20,116 nucleotides of DNA. Source: UBA8653 sp963978155 (GTDB lineage Bacteria > Planctomycetota > Phycisphaerae > Phycisphaerales > SM1A02). Position numbers and translations under genes: made by a program. The notes under the pieces were generated by a model, which was given only the letters and a program-made list of their open reading frames with translations, searched no databases and had not been told where the DNA came from. Positions 7,601 through 13,641 of this stretch are shown here, in pieces; position 1 is the first letter of the stretch; each line of letters opens with the position of its first letter. The DNA lies in NCBI GenBank assembly GCA_963978155.1, contig CAXBRK010000029.1, positions 1 to 20,116 on the forward strand. The letters run 5' to 3'.

Positions 7601-7897
7601 AGCTACTCAAACGCGGAAATCATGAGCCATGCGTTCAAGACCGTAGAGCGCGGCACTTTGGTGGGTATGCCCACGCACGGTTCGGTCATCTCAACCGGTT
7701 CGTTTTCATTGGAAGACGGCACGACCGTACGGATGCCCTTCCGAGGCTGGTATGTGGCCGACCAGAACCCACGTGACATGGAACTGAACGGTGCCGTCCC
7801 GGACCTGTTGGTGCCCCAGACCCCCGAAGATGAATCCACTCAGACCGACACCCAACTTCAGGTCGCTCTGGAAGATCTCCTGAAGAGGCTGCCCTGA
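4679..7897 (+). CDS. Tricorn protease homologue (S41 family, beta-propellers plus PDZ)
   Basis: The 1072-residue protein has the tricorn layout. Residues about 20-370 hold TolB/WD40-like propeller blades (SPDGAEIVFESDRDG). An acidic Ser/Glu/Asp-rich spacer covers about 378-412. A second propeller runs to about 680, then a core domain, a PDZ domain near 770-855 (GPAATATPPLEPGDQLVMVN) and the S41 catalytic domain. Likely catalytic residues are Ser754-His755 (NGSH), nucleophile Ser977 (NEKSYSNAE) and Glu1035. They fall 9-12 residues from the Thermoplasma tricorn positions 745/746, 965 and 1023. Tricorn degrades peptides released by larger proteases. No clear signal peptide is seen, only a short hydrophobic start (FCALLATSL), so a cytoplasmic location is likely. 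The ATG has a strong Shine-Dalgarno, AAGGAGGT at 4667-4674. Confidence 0.92.
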   Translation: MFCALLATSLTQTTVDLPRFPSLSPNGDRICFSWRGDLWSVSSSGGHAQRLTAHSANETRSAWSPDGAEIVFESDRDGVRNLWCMAADGTDVRQLTTLDRPVTLSAVAEEQIWFSAYLELDVYRSERPYMIPRQGGDPVRLHDAFGATPVPGEDGQMFFVRGGYYDGWARRHFRSAECADVWSLNADGTFTQLTTWTGNDGWPASDGRGHVLYLSDAADRTVNLWRQPKSGGQATQITSFTEMDIHDWSLAANGKVAVAHRWDQLHRIDFDGESSTVTPLTITAPSDAMADAVESLSGKTTQAALSPDGKTVALIAGNDLYVRDAEGNRPARLVFGSEGREEDPVWSTDGNTLWFVSDLTGTRSIHAAKVTFERSDLQPEDPANAATSEDQSGEGDSEDDTSESEEETDTEAPTSNWSEALGFEISDVLVRDTEDRNPQAVPGGKGLVFRSTRGKMEYLDFESMETRVLFDHWDGWIDFDLSPDGEWMAYAQHDLDFNSDIFLMRLDGSQDPINVTRHPDNDEHPRFSADGRLLVFTSERKAEAYDIMVVALDAEYDRLLEADQEAYHDKAKKAAADHDHKEANPNEWSWSLDDAWLRLRRLTTLDGDETSPWITPGGEAIVFRGSGSHSGLHRIDWKGENRTKIGSGSVQGFSTDGKSLLRVDNGTAVISKTDGKDSTKLGVTARKLVNHSVRNQRKILAIGRDLGETYYDPNMGGCDWNDLVPRYAELASGCRTNEAFDWVANRLIGEVNGSHMRVRSPSDVPSGAGRTPGRLGVDTKQTPRGVELTEIVPFGPAATATPPLEPGDQLVMVNFSTVENTTLRQLLQGTVGNEVAVTVLRGDAEITSLLTPISWREERQLRYEAWRRATAEFVEQATDGRVGYIHIQGMNQPSLEVFERDLYAACAGKDALLLDVRNNGGGWTTDRVLASIMAPVHAWTTPRGADPAETGHYPQDRLFIQRTTMPINLLCNEKSYSNAEIMSHAFKTVERGTLVGMPTHGSVISTGSFSLEDGTTVRMPFRGWYVADQNPRDMELNGAVPDLLVPQTPEDESTQTDTQLQVALEDLLKRLP

Positions 7898-7903
7898 AGA
7901 ACA

Positions 7904-8104
7904 TCAGTTCTCGGTCGGACGAAGTGGGTCCGGTGAAGGTTGCAAGGGTCGGGCAAGACGTCGACCACTGGCGCCAGTTCGTCCTGAGGCTTGGGTCTCT
8001 GAGTCGTCAACTTGAGTTCGCTTCCGCCTCGCGGCTTCGATGGACCGCTCGATGGAGTCAAGGAAGGGTCGGATTCGATCGGCGTTGTCTTTTCTGGGCT
8101 TCAT
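7904..8104 (-). CDS. Possible small basic protein, unknown function (66 aa)
   Basis: I do not recognise this protein. The start ATG (8102-8104) has a clean minus-strand GAGGAG (8112-8117) seven bases upstream, the main reason to believe it. The first about 35 residues (RIRPFLDSIERSIEAARRKR) look like a charged amphipathic helix. The rest is Gly/Ser/Pro/Arg-rich and probably disordered. The stop lies 6 bp from the convergent tricorn stop. The frame is open further upstream, to 8290, but those extra codons include Pro/Cys-rich sequence and no better ribosome site. No clear promoter is visible. It could be a spurious ORF in a 500-bp spacer. Confidence 0.45.
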   Translation of the reverse strand: MKPRKDNADRIRPFLDSIERSIEAARRKRTQVDDSETQASGRTGASGRRLARPLQPSPDPLRPTEN

Positions 8105-8252
8105 GGATGTGCTCCTCGACAGGACCATGACCCAGCCCGGGGTTCGAGCAATCTCTGGCGTCCCAAAATCCGGCACTCGGATGGCGCGATCCCTACAGGC
8201 CGCACACCCGGATGGTCCGAGAATGCCTCTGCTGGCCCCACAACCTCGATTC

Positions 8253-8275
8253 CCCGCCAAGAGGCGGGTTTTCTT
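8253..8275 (+). terminator. Intrinsic terminator, + strand
   Basis: CCCGCC (8253-8258) and GGCGGG (8263-8268) pair perfectly around AAGA and are followed by TTTTCTT (8269-8275). It would end transcripts from the tricorn gene, about 355 bases beyond its stop codon. That unusually long 3' tail is antisense to the small minus-strand ORF. Confidence 0.7.
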
Positions 8276-8285
8276 CGACTGAAGG

Positions 8286-8307
8286 GCCAATTCCGACCAA
8301 AATTGGC
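8286..8307. repeat. Inverted repeat upstream of the secreted-protein gene
   Basis: GCCAATT (8286-8292) and AATTGGC (8301-8307) are perfect 7-bp arms around an 8-bp spacer, about 90 bp upstream of the next gene. The spacing suits a dimeric repressor site. Alternatively it is a weak second hairpin following the terminator. The rest of the region to 8396 holds no promoter I can defend. Confidence 0.35.
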
Positions 8308-8396
8308 TTTCCTACGCCCTCAAATGCGTTAGTTTGGATTTGTAGCGGCTCATGGTCGGCCGTATGAATCCAAATATTCTCATGAGGAGAACTTCT

Positions 8397-9443
8397 ATGA
8401 ATGATCTGCGGATCACCAACAACGCCCTCGGCTTCGCTGCTGTGGCAGGACTGGCTTCGGTCTGTCTGCAAGGAGCAGCGTATGGCGAAGGTTCCGAATT
8501 CCCCGACGGTTCGGTCAGCATCACCAGCTTGCCCTTTACCGACACCGGTGACACCTCTGACAACTCCGACGAGTTTGATGCTGTGTGCCCCTACTCCGGC
8601 TCCACGTCAGCCGACGTCTTCTACGAAATGAGCGGCGATCTCGGCGAGATCACCGTCACTTTGTGTGACACGCTCTACGACTGCAAGACCTACATCCTCG
8701 ACTCCGCATTCAACGTCTTTGCTTGCAACGACGATGCTTGTGGCGACGACGGCTTTAAATCACAGCTTGATGCCAACCTCGTGGCCGGCGCGACCTACTA
8801 CCTCGCCGTCGACGGATACACCGGTGCAAATGGTGCTTACACCTTGACCGTGGATGGCTTCGTGCCACCAGAGCCTTGCGATCCATTCGAGTGCCCCCCA
8901 GGCAGCACTCAAAACGATGAGCCTTGTGACGACACTGGGGCCAACGACTCCAACGGTGGTTGCAACACTGGCGTTCCTTACGTGCCAATCGCTGAAGGCG
9001 AAGTGGTCTGCGGTACCGTTTGGGCCTTGAATGGCACCCGTGACACCGACTGGTATGGCTACACCCACGCCGGCGGCCTCTTGGACTGGACCGTGGAATG
9101 CGACGCTCCCTGCGTTGCCTTCATCATCACGCCTGAAGCTCAGTGCGCGAGCGCTGCAGTGCTCTTCGCTGGCGACTCCGCTGGTGAAACCTGTGGCACG
9201 GCTGTCGCCTCCGGCGACTTGGCTGCGGATACCTACGGCATGTTCGTGGGCGTCGGCGGTGCCGGTGGTGCCGGTATCTTTGAGGGCTACCCTTGTAACA
9301 GCGGCTTCAATGGCTACAACGCCTTCGCTGGCGCAGGCACCCCACCCCCGCCACCATGTCTGACCGACCTTGATGGCAACGGTGCGACCGACTTCCAAGA
9401 TCTGGTTCAGATCTTGTCCAACTACGGTCCTTGCCCCGAGTGA
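8397..9443 (+). CDS. Secreted Cys-rich PPC-like protein with dockerin-type C-terminal tail
   Basis: The 348-residue protein has an N-terminal signal sequence (LGFAAVAGLASVCLQGAAYG, cleavage near residue 30). Two beta-rich units follow. The first, about 50-137, includes ADVFYEMSGDLGEITVTLC and YYLAVDGYTGANGAYTLTV, typical of PPC-type domains. The second, about 150-310, has RDTDWYGYTHAGGLLDWTV and is Gly-rich toward its end. A Pro stretch leads to the last 28 residues, with one EF-hand-like loop, DLDGNGATDFQDL, and a GPCPE end, a tail frequent in Phycisphaerae secreted proteins. Its binding role is unproven. ATG 8397 is chosen because GAGGAGA (8384-8390) lies six bases upstream; the frame is open back to an ATG at 8352. 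It is monocistronic, closed by the terminator at 9483-9512. The partner or substrate is unknown. Confidence 0.85.
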   Translation: MNDLRITNNALGFAAVAGLASVCLQGAAYGEGSEFPDGSVSITSLPFTDTGDTSDNSDEFDAVCPYSGSTSADVFYEMSGDLGEITVTLCDTLYDCKTYILDSAFNVFACNDDACGDDGFKSQLDANLVAGATYYLAVDGYTGANGAYTLTVDGFVPPEPCDPFECPPGSTQNDEPCDDTGANDSNGGCNTGVPYVPIAEGEVVCGTVWALNGTRDTDWYGYTHAGGLLDWTVECDAPCVAFIITPEAQCASAAVLFAGDSAGETCGTAVASGDLAADTYGMFVGVGGAGGAGIFEGYPCNSGFNGYNAFAGAGTPPPPPCLTDLDGNGATDFQDLVQILSNYGPCPE

Positions 9444-9450
9444 TCCTATT

Positions 9451-9466
9451 CGTCGCCTTGGCGACG
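9451..9466 (+). other. Short hairpin after the secreted-protein gene
   Basis: CGTCGC (9451-9456) and GCGACG (9461-9466) pair perfectly around CTTG, seven bases after the stop codon. No T-tract follows. It probably protects the 3' end, together with the true terminator about 17 bases on. Confidence 0.35.
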
Positions 9467-9482
9467 CATCTCAAATCACATC

Positions 9483-9512
9483 AATCCCCTGCCGCAAGGC
9501 AGGGGATTTTTT
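9483..9512 (+). terminator. Strong intrinsic terminator, possibly serving both strands
   Basis: An 11-bp perfect stem (9483-9493 with 9498-9508) closes on a GCAA tetraloop. The T-run 9507-9512 overlaps the stem end. It ends the secreted-protein transcript. The convergent GlmU-like gene stops at 9511, inside it. On the minus strand the following sequence is ATT-rich but lacks a clean T-run, so termination there would be weaker. Confidence 0.88.
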
Positions 9513-10689
9513 ATGGCGTGTCCAGATTCGTGAACGCTTCCCGCAGTCGCTGGAGCAGTTCCGGAGAAGGCACCTGATCCCTACGTGCCATCACGGTTTG
9601 CAGAGAAGACACGAACTTGTCAAAGCGCCAAGTCCGCCGCCCCGAAGGGGTCCACCACGCGAACGACGGCACCGCACCTGTAATGGTGGACTCCTCCGCC
9701 AGCATCGCACCAGTGCCAATCACCGTTCCGGTCGAAATTTTGGTGCCAATCGCAGTTCGGACAAAATCGCCAACAAATGCCCCAACGAACATTCGGTTCG
9801 TGCGGCGCCGAGACCCTCCTGGCGTCAGGCGAACGGAAATTTCTTCGTACGAATTCAACAGATTGCTGATCGTGGTGCCCGCACCAAGGTTGGACCACGC
9901 GCCCAAGACGCTGTCTCCAACATGTCCTTCATGGGCACGGTTGCACCACCCCTGCAAGATCGAATTGTTGGTCTCCCCAGCAACACGGCAGGTCGGGCCA
10001 ATGTCGGAACCCCGAACGACAGCCTGCTCTCGAATGATGCTGCCCGGACCAACATGTACGGGCCCAACCAACACCGCCCCGGGGCGGACCCGCGCGTTTG
10101 CTTCGATCCAGATCCCACCGGCTTCAGCATCCAGCACCACGCCGGGATCAACCTTGGCCCCCTCTTCAAGACGGACTGGTGCATCCCCGAGCACATGGAC
10201 CCCAGAAGGGACCGGGGTGGAGGTCATGTTTGCGACGCGACGGCCCAAAGCATGATGGAGCAAATCCAACAGATCCCATGGGGCATCCAACGTCCGCACC
10301 TTGACCACCTTGGGAGTGGTGGCATTCAGAACTTTGGCCACATCTCCATTTCGCCACGCTTGAAGAATCTCTTCCTCAGCGTGTGCCGCCAACAAGACAC
10401 CATCCTCCGAAATCACATGCTCACCCAGTTCTGGCAGCAAAGCGGGATCTGGTTCCATCCAACGGGCGGAGACCATCAGACGGACCGCAGAGGTCGGCCC
10501 TGAAGGCTGAAGGACATCCTCTTGGCCACACACCGCCACGCCTTGGATGGGACGATCCAGACAGTGTTGCATCCATGACAAAATGGACCCACCGGCCCCA
10601 TGGCTGGCCCACAACGGGCGATGGGCCGTCAAGCTGCCCATGTGGTGCGAGCCGTCGTCAATCACGGAAATCGTTGGTGACGAGGTCAT
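9511..10689 (-). CDS. GlmU-like protein: putative sugar nucleotidyltransferase with left-handed beta-helix acyltransferase domain
   Basis: The 392-residue protein resembles the alternative GlmU-like family found in Bacteroidetes and others, not E. coli GlmU. The N-terminal half (VIDDGSHHMGSLTAHRPLW) is a divergent nucleotidyltransferase region without the classic GxGTRM loop. From about residue 160 come hexapeptide repeats (GVHVLGDAPVRLEEGAKVDPG, VGPVHVGPGSIIREQAVV). Next is a characteristic block, GETNNSILQGWCNRAHEGHVG, then SVLGAWSNLGAGTTISNL; the His residues there are where an acetyltransferase base would sit. A role in UDP-GlcNAc or related precursor synthesis is inferred from family and from its position after mreBCD. 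The mreD stop is 65 bp upstream. Start ATG 10689 has only a weak GAGAG ribosome site, and a run of nine G lies about 24-32 bases upstream. Confidence 0.75.
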   Translation of the reverse strand: MTSSPTISVIDDGSHHMGSLTAHRPLWASHGAGGSILSWMQHCLDRPIQGVAVCGQEDVLQPSGPTSAVRLMVSARWMEPDPALLPELGEHVISEDGVLLAAHAEEEILQAWRNGDVAKVLNATTPKVVKVRTLDAPWDLLDLLHHALGRRVANMTSTPVPSGVHVLGDAPVRLEEGAKVDPGVVLDAEAGGIWIEANARVRPGAVLVGPVHVGPGSIIREQAVVRGSDIGPTCRVAGETNNSILQGWCNRAHEGHVGDSVLGAWSNLGAGTTISNLLNSYEEISVRLTPGGSRRRTNRMFVGAFVGDFVRTAIGTKISTGTVIGTGAMLAEESTITGAVPSFAWWTPSGRRTWRFDKFVSSLQTVMARRDQVPSPELLQRLREAFTNLDTP

Positions 10690-10712
10690 GGTCTCTCATC
10701 GGTCCACAATGA

Positions 10713-10721
10713 CCCCCCCCC
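10713..10721 (-). repeat. Nine-base G homopolymer (C on +) before the GlmU-like gene
   Basis: Nine consecutive C on + (G on the coding strand) lie in the 65-bp mreD-GlmU-like gap, ending 24 bases before the start codon. Runs this long can slip in replication or be misread in sequencing. Here it is non-coding, so a length change would alter leader spacing, not frame. Confidence 0.8.
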
Positions 10722-10754
10722 ACAGTCGATGCCCGAGAGTTTTTGCCAAAGAAT

Positions 10755-11339
10755 TCAGAGGGGGCCAATGCGGCGCGAGGGCCCAGTAGGGACCCCGGCC
10801 AGACGGGCAAATGGCGACATGAGTGGGGTCAACGCCGCAGCCAGCAGGCCCGTCCAGAGCCCCTCTGTGCCCACCGCCCACAACAGACTCGTGGCCTCGG
10901 TTCGGGTCCAATCCAATCCAGAGCTGGATTCGTAGAAATCATGCATCAACCGAATGGTGGTTGAAATGGTGCCGGCAATGCCAACCCACAACAAAGCCAC
11001 CAACCCAACCACAACCGGATGTTTTCGAACCAGCGTTCCTCTCAACCCAACCAAGAGCGTCGCCGCAACCATGCCTCCACACAGCCATGGTCCAAGGAGA
11101 GGACCAAGGCGTCCCACCCCTTGGGGCACCAACTCTTGGAGGTCAATCAACATTCCCGTCACCGCGGCTGAGACCAACACCACACCACGAGGGCTGTACA
11201 GCATCATGGCGATCAAAGGCAAGACCACCAGACGAGGCTCCACGACGCCCCACGAGAAATTCAGAGTCAATACGGGCGCGAACAATGCTTGCACCATGGC
11301 CCCAAGGACCAATGCTGCCACCAACCCCATGCGGTTCAT
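10755..11339 (-). CDS. mreD: Rod shape-determining protein MreD
   Basis: A 194-residue, very hydrophobic protein with about five membrane segments. EPRLVVLPLIAMMLYSPRGVV followed by AAVTGMLIDLQELVPQGVG matches the weakly conserved MreD pattern of an Asp in a Gly-rich membrane segment before a short loop. MreD is the integral membrane partner of MreC in the elongasome. Its ATG (11339) overlaps the mreC stop by four bases (ATGA), indicating translational coupling. It is slightly longer than the usual 160-175 residues because of its C-terminal tail. Identification leans on position as well as sequence, as MreD diverges fast. No pbp2 or rodA follows. Confidence 0.85.
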   Translation of the reverse strand: MNRMGLVAALVLGAMVQALFAPVLTLNFSWGVVEPRLVVLPLIAMMLYSPRGVVLVSAAVTGMLIDLQELVPQGVGRLGPLLGPWLCGGMVAATLLVGLRGTLVRKHPVVVGLVALLWVGIAGTISTTIRLMHDFYESSSGLDWTRTEATSLLWAVGTEGLWTGLLAAALTPLMSPFARLAGVPTGPSRRIGPL

Positions 11340-12199
11340 GACGGTTCTCCAAGATTCAGTGGAACAAGCAGTTCAGCACGAACCTTCGGGAGGGCTTTGG
11401 GTTTGACCCGAATCTCTCGCAGTCGCACCCCGTCTCCAGGCGCTGGAGAAGACGAGGAAAGCCTTCCTAAGGCCAAGCCAACCGCGACATCCGGGATGCC
11501 TGGAGCAGGGAGCAACCGAACCGGCTCCCCGGCGTACGGCGCGAGATCGATTTCGAGATACCCCACCAACTCACCATCCCGTGGAGTCAGTTTGACCGTC
11601 CGGCCTTGTCCAGATTCAAGTCGAACCACGCCCAAGAGTTTGGGAGCGTTGGGAGCCGTGATTGGCAAGAGGTTCACGACCGTCGCTTCAGTACCCAAGC
11701 CCACGGGAGAAACCCAGCCCACAAGGCTTCCATCCATCACGGCGGCACTTTGATCAAGTTGCTCTTGCGTGCATCGCCTTTCCAATTCCACTTGGACAAA
11801 GCCTTCACTCCGCCCCAGCACATCGGCCCGAACACGACGTGCCTCACCCGAGAGCTTGAGGTCGGTCTCACCGGATCGTCGCATCCGATCGCGTAAGGCG
11901 TCCAAAGTGATTTGCAACCGCTGGGATTGTGCCAAGGCAATGTCACGGTCGCGTCGGGCATCCAGCAATGCTTGTTGGTACTGCTGTTTGTCCTCGAGGT
12001 CTGAAGCAGCGGGGTCTTCTTGGCGAAGAACATCCGCCAGCTGCACCCCCGCCCACTGGAATGGAACCAGGGGGAGGTGCACCACCCGAGCCAGCTCGCC
12101 CGTCATTTCAAATCTGAAGCCCGCAGGGGCCAAGGCCAGAGCCAACGCGACCAACAAACCGAGCCAAGGTGGGCGTCCCATTTCCGTCGGAGAGGACAC
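11336..12199 (-). CDS. mreC: Rod shape-determining protein MreC
   Basis: A 287-residue protein with one N-terminal membrane segment (WLGLLVALALALAPAGF). A coiled-coil stretch runs about 65-115 (QQYQQALLDARRDRDIALAQ), then a beta-rich periplasmic domain with SLVGWVSPVGLGTEATVVNL, recalling the MreC GLVGRV pattern. MreC links cytoplasmic MreB to the periplasmic wall synthases. The start is GTG 12199, supported by GGAG seven bases upstream (minus strand); an ATG six codons in has a poorer site. It begins 14 bp after mreB and overlaps mreD by 4 bp. The coiled coil and C-terminal region diverge from model species, so the call relies partly on operon context. Confidence 0.88.
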   Translation of the reverse strand: MSSPTEMGRPPWLGLLVALALALAPAGFRFEMTGELARVVHLPLVPFQWAGVQLADVLRQEDPAASDLEDKQQYQQALLDARRDRDIALAQSQRLQITLDALRDRMRRSGETDLKLSGEARRVRADVLGRSEGFVQVELERRCTQEQLDQSAAVMDGSLVGWVSPVGLGTEATVVNLLPITAPNAPKLLGVVRLESGQGRTVKLTPRDGELVGYLEIDLAPYAGEPVRLLPAPGIPDVAVGLALGRLSSSSPAPGDGVRLREIRVKPKALPKVRAELLVPLNLGEPS

Positions 12200-12213
12200 G
12201 GCGATGCTCCGAT

Positions 12214-13269
12214 TTAAGCCCCGCCCGATCCATCCATGGAATCCTTGAACTCTTCCAAGTTCTCAAGGTATTCCGCAGTGCCCCGGGCAACGCAAGTCGA
12301 TGGGTCCTCAGCCAAAGTCACTTTGAGTCCCGTCGCCTCCTCGAGAACAGTGTCGAGCCCTCGCAGCAGACCGCCGCCACCGGCCAAAACCATGCCAGAT
12401 TCAATCAAATCAGCGGCCAACTCTGGCTCGCAACGCTCCAAAGTTCGCTTGACGGCGACCGTGATTTGATGGACAGGCTCTTCGAGAGCCTGACAAATTT
12501 CTTCGGCGGTGACCGTGACGGCACGAGGCATACCGGAAACGTTGTCCCGGCCACGAACTTCAATAGTGGGCGAGGCCAGTGAACCAATCGCGGCGGTGGT
12601 CGCGGTGCCGATCTCCAACTTGATGCGTTCGGCCGATTGCTCGCCGATGGTCAAGTTGTAGGTGTTCCGCATGTGGGACATGATCGCTTCGTCCATGTCG
12701 TCTCCGGCCACCCGTACGGAATCGCTGGTGGCGATATCACCCAAAGAAATGATGGCGATCTCAGTGGTGCCACCACCAATGTCAACCACCATGGAACCTC
12801 GAGCTTCTTCAACCGGAAGTCCTGCACCCAACGCGGCAGCCATGGGCTCGGGCACCAAATACACCCGTCGCGCCCCAGCACGTTCAGCCGAATCGATGAC
12901 TGCATTTTTTTCGACGGCGGTAATTCCACTCGGGACCGCAATCACCACCCGTGGCCCCATGATCCTGCTGCTGTTGACCTTGCGAATGAAGTACGAAAGC
13001 ATGGCCTCCGTGATCTCAAAATCGCTGATCACACCATCGCGAAGTGGACGAACGGCCGAGATAGAACCTGGCGTCTTGCCGATCATCTCTTTGGCTCTCC
13101 AGCCCACCGCATTTCCGTTGTCGAGCACCTTGCTGGTGTTCTTGTGAACGGCAACCACCGAAGGCTCGTTGAGGACAATGCCCTCTCCACGAACAGAAAC
13201 CAAAGTATTTGATGTGCCGAGATCGATTCCCATGTCGATTCCGAACCATGTCAGCAGACGGTCGAACAT
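12214..13269 (-). CDS. mreB: Cell shape-determining actin homologue MreB
   Basis: A 351-residue bacterial actin with phosphate-1 loop MGIDLGTSNTLV, connect motif and phosphate-2 VVDIGGGTTEIAIISLG, and adenosine motif MVLAGGGGLLRGLDTVL. It polymerises under ATP beneath the inner membrane and guides elongation of the side wall. An amphipathic N-terminus (MFDRLLTWFG) could be the membrane-binding helix, as in E. coli. I use ATG 13269, with AAGGAG (13276-13281, minus strand) seven bases upstream; a further in-frame start at 13290 overlaps that ribosome site. It is first of mreB-mreC-mreD. The last residues (EEFKDSMDGSGGA) form a short extra tail. Confidence 0.97.
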   Translation of the reverse strand: MFDRLLTWFGIDMGIDLGTSNTLVSVRGEGIVLNEPSVVAVHKNTSKVLDNGNAVGWRAKEMIGKTPGSISAVRPLRDGVISDFEITEAMLSYFIRKVNSSRIMGPRVVIAVPSGITAVEKNAVIDSAERAGARRVYLVPEPMAAALGAGLPVEEARGSMVVDIGGGTTEIAIISLGDIATSDSVRVAGDDMDEAIMSHMRNTYNLTIGEQSAERIKLEIGTATTAAIGSLASPTIEVRGRDNVSGMPRAVTVTAEEICQALEEPVHQITVAVKRTLERCEPELAADLIESGMVLAGGGGLLRGLDTVLEEATGLKVTLAEDPSTCVARGTAEYLENLEEFKDSMDGSGGA

Positions 13270-13346
13270 GCGTATCTCCTTCAAGACCATCAGAGGTACC
13301 TTCCATCCACAGAAGGATCAACGGACCATCTTACGAAAAACCTGCA

Positions 13347-13352
13347 ATATTA
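13347..13352 (-). promoter_or_regulatory. Candidate -10 element for mreB
   Basis: The minus strand reads TAATAT here, about 78 bases before the mreB start and after the upstream terminator. T-rich hexamers such as TTTTGT, about 17 bp further upstream, overlap the terminator T-tract and are poor -35 matches. The element is plausible because the preceding terminator means mreB needs its own promoter. Confidence 0.35.
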
Positions 13353-13370
13353 GAAGGCAAGGCCACTCAA

Positions 13371-13399
13371 CAAAAATCCCCCGTGCAAGCACGGGGGAT
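13371..13399 (-). terminator. Intrinsic terminator, minus strand
   Basis: On the minus strand an 11-base inverted repeat (13389-13399 with 13376-13386) closes over TT and is followed by a T-run (13372-13376 on +, read as A). It ends the coiled-coil/single-pass unit 45 bases after its last stop codon and separates it from mreB. Confidence 0.88.
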
Positions 13400-13444
13400 A
13401 GTGGGTTGATGTTGGAGGTCAGAGGACCTGAGTCGCCAAGGCTC

Positions 13445-13630
13445 TCAGGGCTTGCGGACCAAATCAAAGGGACCGGCTGATGGTGAGCCATTGCCACCAG
13501 AGACAAATCGCTCGTCGGCGTGCTCCATGTTGCGGAGAGCCATCAATGCGGTGCCGGCGAGAAGGATGACGACGCTGGCGAACAAAAGGCCAGTAAAGAC
13601 GTCAGGACGGGCTTTTGAGGAACTTGCCAT
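13445..13630 (-). CDS. Small single-pass membrane protein, unknown function (61 aa)
   Basis: No family is recognised with certainty. Residues about 12-32 (VFTGLLFASVVILLAGTALM) form one hydrophobic membrane span after a short basic N-terminus. The remaining about 28 residues are polar with Gly/Ser/Pro (SGGNGSPSAGP). The start ATG at 13630 lies 11 bases after the stop of the coiled-coil gene, with GAGG about ten bases upstream, so the two are almost surely cotranscribed. The terminator at 13371-13399 follows. Short proteins of this DVFTGLL type recur in planctomycetes, as I recall, but that needs a search. A role as a small subunit of the upstream coiled-coil protein is inference. Confidence 0.75.
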   Translation of the reverse strand: MASSSKARPDVFTGLLFASVVILLAGTALMALRNMEHADERFVSGGNGSPSAGPFDLVRKP

Positions 13631-13641
13631 CAGGAATCGCC

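Noticed and set aside
8240..8268. CTCGATTCC, which recalls a tRNA T-loop, before the hairpin at 8253
   Set aside because: The flanking bases do not form a T stem and no acceptor or anticodon arm can be built; the hairpin is a terminator.
9370..10503. 377-codon + strand frame over the secreted-protein end and GlmU-like gene
   Set aside because: It would run through the strong terminator at 9483-9512 and lies opposite conserved hexapeptide repeats.
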